Positions 60,961 to 64,000 of a DNA stretch of 64,000 bases are shown piece after piece. Every line of letters starts with the position of its first letter. The stretch's first letter is position 1. The position numbers were made by a program, and so were the translations under genes. The stretch comes from Pelodera strongyloides (Eukaryota > Nematoda > Chromadorea > Rhabditida > Rhabditidae): contig JAANDG010000369.1 of the NCBI GenBank assembly GCA_036852015.1, forward strand, positions 79,968 through 143,967, given 5' to 3'. The notes beneath the pieces are model-generated. The model saw only the letters and a program-made list of their open reading frames with translations. It ran no database searches and had not been told where the DNA came from.

Positions 60961-61361
60961 TTATTTGCCCGGCCGAAATCCGTCCCCTCTGCCAATGGCG
61001 ATGTTTCTTTTCAACGCGTGGAATACTGCATCGTGATACTGAAAATATTGTTATTATAGTTTTCCTTCAATATATATACCGTCAAAGTGGGATTAGCACG
61101 AGGTTGACAGGACGTATGTGGCATCAGCATCAAAGATACGGTAACTTTACACAGCATATCTTGCTTTTAGTTATTAATTAGGAACGGACACTAATGAGGT
61201 CAAATATTTGTCACCTAAACGATATTGATATGGCTATCTAGCCACGCAACAAGACTTACCATACGATGCTGAGGCATTTGCTCGTCGACGTCAAAGTATA
61301 GCGGTACGGCGGCCGTTAAAAGCAGAACAGCCAAGAATGAGAGGAATCGAAGACAAATCAT
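60961..61361 (-). CDS. RPamide neuropeptide precursor (nlp-2/nlp-22/nlp-23 type), 59 aa
   Basis: Two exons, 61361-61260 (34 codons, donor GTAAGT) and 61038-60961 (25 codons plus TAA, acceptor TTTTCAG), join in phase 0. Residues 1-19 are a strong signal peptide (MICLRFLSFLAVLLLTAAV). After a short acidic spacer, a KR site releases one C-terminal peptide, NIAIGRGDGFRPGK. Removal of Lys and use of Gly for amidation would give NIAIGRGDGFRP-amide. C. elegans NLP-22 is SIAIGRAGFRP-amide, a sleep-promoting peptide from a similarly short precursor with one copy at the end; NLP-2 and NLP-23 peptides are related. This peptide is one residue longer between GR and GFRP. A TTTCAG acceptor abuts the ATG, as in trans-spliced genes. 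Which of the three paralogues it is cannot be told. Confidence 0.88.
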
Positions 61362-64000
61362 CTGAAACATTTTTTTAATTAACATCAAAAACGAAAGCGA
61401 GCATTTCCAAAAAAAGGAAATAGTGGCGAGCATGAGAGAGCGAATGAGAGTGAGAAAAAAGCGATATTCACACATACGCCGTCATGTATTAGAAGCTGGG
61501 ATACCTACACTCCTACACAAACAATTCAAAATGTTGAAGTGACGTACGTTAATGCTTTAATGTCTTTTATGGGGTGACGCCGGTGAATGGTAAAGATTAG
61601 ACAAAAGTCAGGTTTTTACTATGTAACATGATGTTCTAAAATACATCTACTCCACGCAACCCAAACAAAGTAACTCAAATACATGTAGCGTAAGGCTTCA
61701 CCCGAAACACCATTATTTACGGAGGACGGATTATTTATGATGTTAAAGGAGGAGGCTCACGAGAATGAAGTGCTCAAATAGTTTCCTTTTATCGACAGTC
61801 GATGGTATTAAATTCCGAAAGACATACTTTACAAAGCAAAATCTTTTAATTAGAAGGAGTAAATAAATATAAAACTATGAAGTCTATAAAAATTTTGGAT
61901 CGTAGTAAATAGTTGATTTCCATAGTGGGCATGCAAATTTTGTGCTGGCTTGCACAATTTCGATAATAGGAAACCATTTGAGCACTTCATTCTCGTGAGC
62001 CTCCTCCTTTAACAAAATGTTCCGCGACATTTATAAAACGGAGTTTGTACGTTTTATGACGGCTGTAACTTTATAGGAACAATAAACAGTTAGTTCAGAC
62101 AAATCAGACGACTATTTTAATTTTGAAGGTCTTCAGGGAAAACTTCCAAGAAAGGGCATGGCATTCATTTATTCATTTCTATGGATTCCGTCACTTTTGT
62201 AGCATCAGAATCCAAACGGAACAATACAATATGTAAACTCAAAATAAAACGACAACTCCAAGGTTCTATGTATATTTTCACCAAATTTTGTATTACTTAA
62301 AAAAAGGTTTCTGTAAAGCTAAAAATAGTTTTCGTTTTATGAGTGTGTAAAGAAAAGACTTATATATTGCGAGAAATTTACTGGACTGAAAAATGAATGA
62401 ATATACATCGTGGGGGCAGAAGATGTCCATTATATTGTGTGTCCTTCCGACACAGTCGATCTTTTAAAACACGTGTTATACGCTTTAAGAATTTCATTTT
62501 GAGTAGTTCCATAAATTTTTCACATATCACGTGACCATTCACGGCTGTAAATTAATTGCATTGAATTAGTTATTAGGATTAACTGTCTACAATAAAGTAC
62601 AAAAACTGAATCATTGCCTATAGTTTAAGGAGTTTTATAATTGCAAAAATAAATAGAATGAATATAAATATAGTAGTTTATTCTAGTAGAACAAAATGCT
62701 ACTGAATGTGCATAAAGAAGTCATATGATTTCCTGATATACTTATTTGGATACAATAGCTGAATGGAGTTTGTAATGTCTTAAAAAAAGTGTGTTATAAA
62801 AAGGACGTGTTTTATAAAAAGGAAATTTCGTCTATATATTTAGACGAAATTAGAACGTTGCAACTTGAGGCACATAGAGCGTTCTAGATTTTGACTCCGC
62901 GGTATTGGTTGTATTCCGTTTCACGTTTCGTTTCAATAGGCCATCAAGGTTAGCATTCTATCTAAATAATACAGCATGCTTAAAACAATTAAACATAATG
63001 AATAAAGACGTTAAGTTAAGTTAAAGACGGTTAAGCCCAACGTTCCATTATGCTAGGGTGCTTCAGTTGTGCAATGACCATACCAAATATAGCCTATTTA
63101 TACCCCCGTTCAACAGCAGACAACCAAATGCAAACATTAATTAAAGCAGTGATTTTTTTTTTCCGGGAAATAATATAAACTGCCAAATAATGACCGCCTA
63201 CTCACTTGTTGACTCATTCCACTAACAAACAAATGGAGAACAATACTCGGAAATCCGTTTACCAAAATGCTTTTTGTAAGAATATATTTAGAGTATATAT
63301 ATATAGGAAAAATGTTTTGAGGTTGGACATAATTTGGGTCTCACCTAAGTTTGAGCTTAACTTAGGGTTACGGCCAGGTTAAGGCATATGATTGGAATTA
63401 GGAACAAGTTTAGTTAGGATATAATTAGAGTACTCGAGTATAAGTCATGAATATCCAAAAAGTAGGCGACGAATATTTGTATCAATTTTCGGGTGCAAGT
63501 GAAACTTGATCTTCTAATGAAATTATGCCAAATGCGAGAGAAAATTTAGCATCTCTCCCCTGTTATTTGTTATTATTCTTTGTGCTCGTTTCTTTCCCAC
63601 GTATTGTGGAACTGAGTGGGAGGCGAACATTATACCCTTCCCAGTTTAAAGTTTAAAGAATTATGGTACGTGGTTTCGGAACGTATTCTGGACAACTTTA
63701 GTCCTGGAATGGCACAAAGCGGAACACAACTTTCTTTCAAAACCACATGTCATATCGCTTTACTTTATCCACTGGGCATACTTCAGCTCCAAATTGTTTA
63801 GTGAAAAGGATATGAAATCTGCATTATGATGAAGTGCTATGTAAGGCTATAAATAGGGAAGGGGAAAAGGGAGTTTCAATTCTATTAATTAAGATCCGTA
63901 ACTTGGTAATGGCATCAGCGAAGGCAACAAACGTCACCATTTTCAAAACTTCAAAAACACTTTCTTTGTGCTAGTAACTGAATTTCCAGTCAAGCGTTTA
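61362..64000. other. Right edge: AT-rich, no recognised gene
   Basis: It contains one TTAA palindromic element (61743-62012), a small perfect hairpin at about 62825-62852 (AATTTCGTCTA/TAGACGAAATT) and otherwise unique AT-rich DNA. The first 380 bp are the probable promoter of the neuropeptide gene. Confidence 0.5.
61743..62012. mobile_element. TTAA palindromic MITE (AGGAGGAGGCTCACGAG ends)
   Basis: TTAA-AGGAGGAGGCTCACGAGAAT at the left and its reverse complement before TTAA at the right, near-perfect over about 35 bases. It lies about 380 bp upstream of the neuropeptide start codon. Confidence 0.88.

Noticed and set aside
63325..63360. SL1 RNA look-alike (CTAAGTTTGAG)
   Set aside because: Only the last dozen bases resemble the spliced leader; no GGTTTAATTACCC start and no GT donor follows.
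1..64000. CRISPR array or bacterial operons
   Set aside because: Spliced genes, trans-splice acceptors and AT-rich introns show a nuclear nematode genome; the tandem repeats have no spacer structure.

Overview
This is eukaryotic DNA, almost certainly from a rhabditid-type (clade V) nematode. Introns end in TTTTCAG or TTTTTAG. Several start codons lie just behind such an acceptor, as trans-spliced leader genes do. The gene set includes two nematode-type CHK-kinase-like (DUF1679) paralogues and a single-peptide RPamide neuropeptide precursor of the nlp-2/nlp-22/nlp-23 kind. I cannot name the species. All multi-exon models were assembled by eye from splice sites, reading phase and remembered family motifs; no search was run.

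Layout. 1-12 kb: a Kazal-like cysteine-rich segment (about 1114-1260), an ABHD14-type alpha/beta hydrolase on the minus strand (5152-2530), then about 7 kb of AT-rich DNA with palindromic elements and (CT)n/(GA)n tracts. 12-24 kb, plus strand: GlcNAc-transferase I (12026-17415), AIMP2-like tRNA-synthetase-complex scaffold (18539-21722) and mitochondrial ribosomal protein mS25 (22381-24104); the last two are spaced like an operon pair. 24.6-25.9 kb: a minisatellite of about 110 bp. 26-34 kb, minus strand: a Lys/Ser-rich, probably secreted disordered protein with many in-phase exons. 34.4-47.6 kb: a CHK-kinase-like gene (42473-37168) between the arms of a large inverted repeat, and a second, damaged paralogue (47595-44051). 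One arm carries an orphan inverted copy of the paralogue's last exon. 47.7-59.7 kb: four head-to-tail Helitron-like units loaded with a 129-bp satellite. 60-64 kb: the RPamide precursor (61361-60961) and AT-rich DNA.

The window is full of palindromic miniature elements, most of them flanked by TTAA as piggyBac-type elements are. They sit in introns and promoter-proximal DNA of nearly every gene and in no recognised exon. One insertion is proven by an empty site in the partner arm of the inverted repeat.
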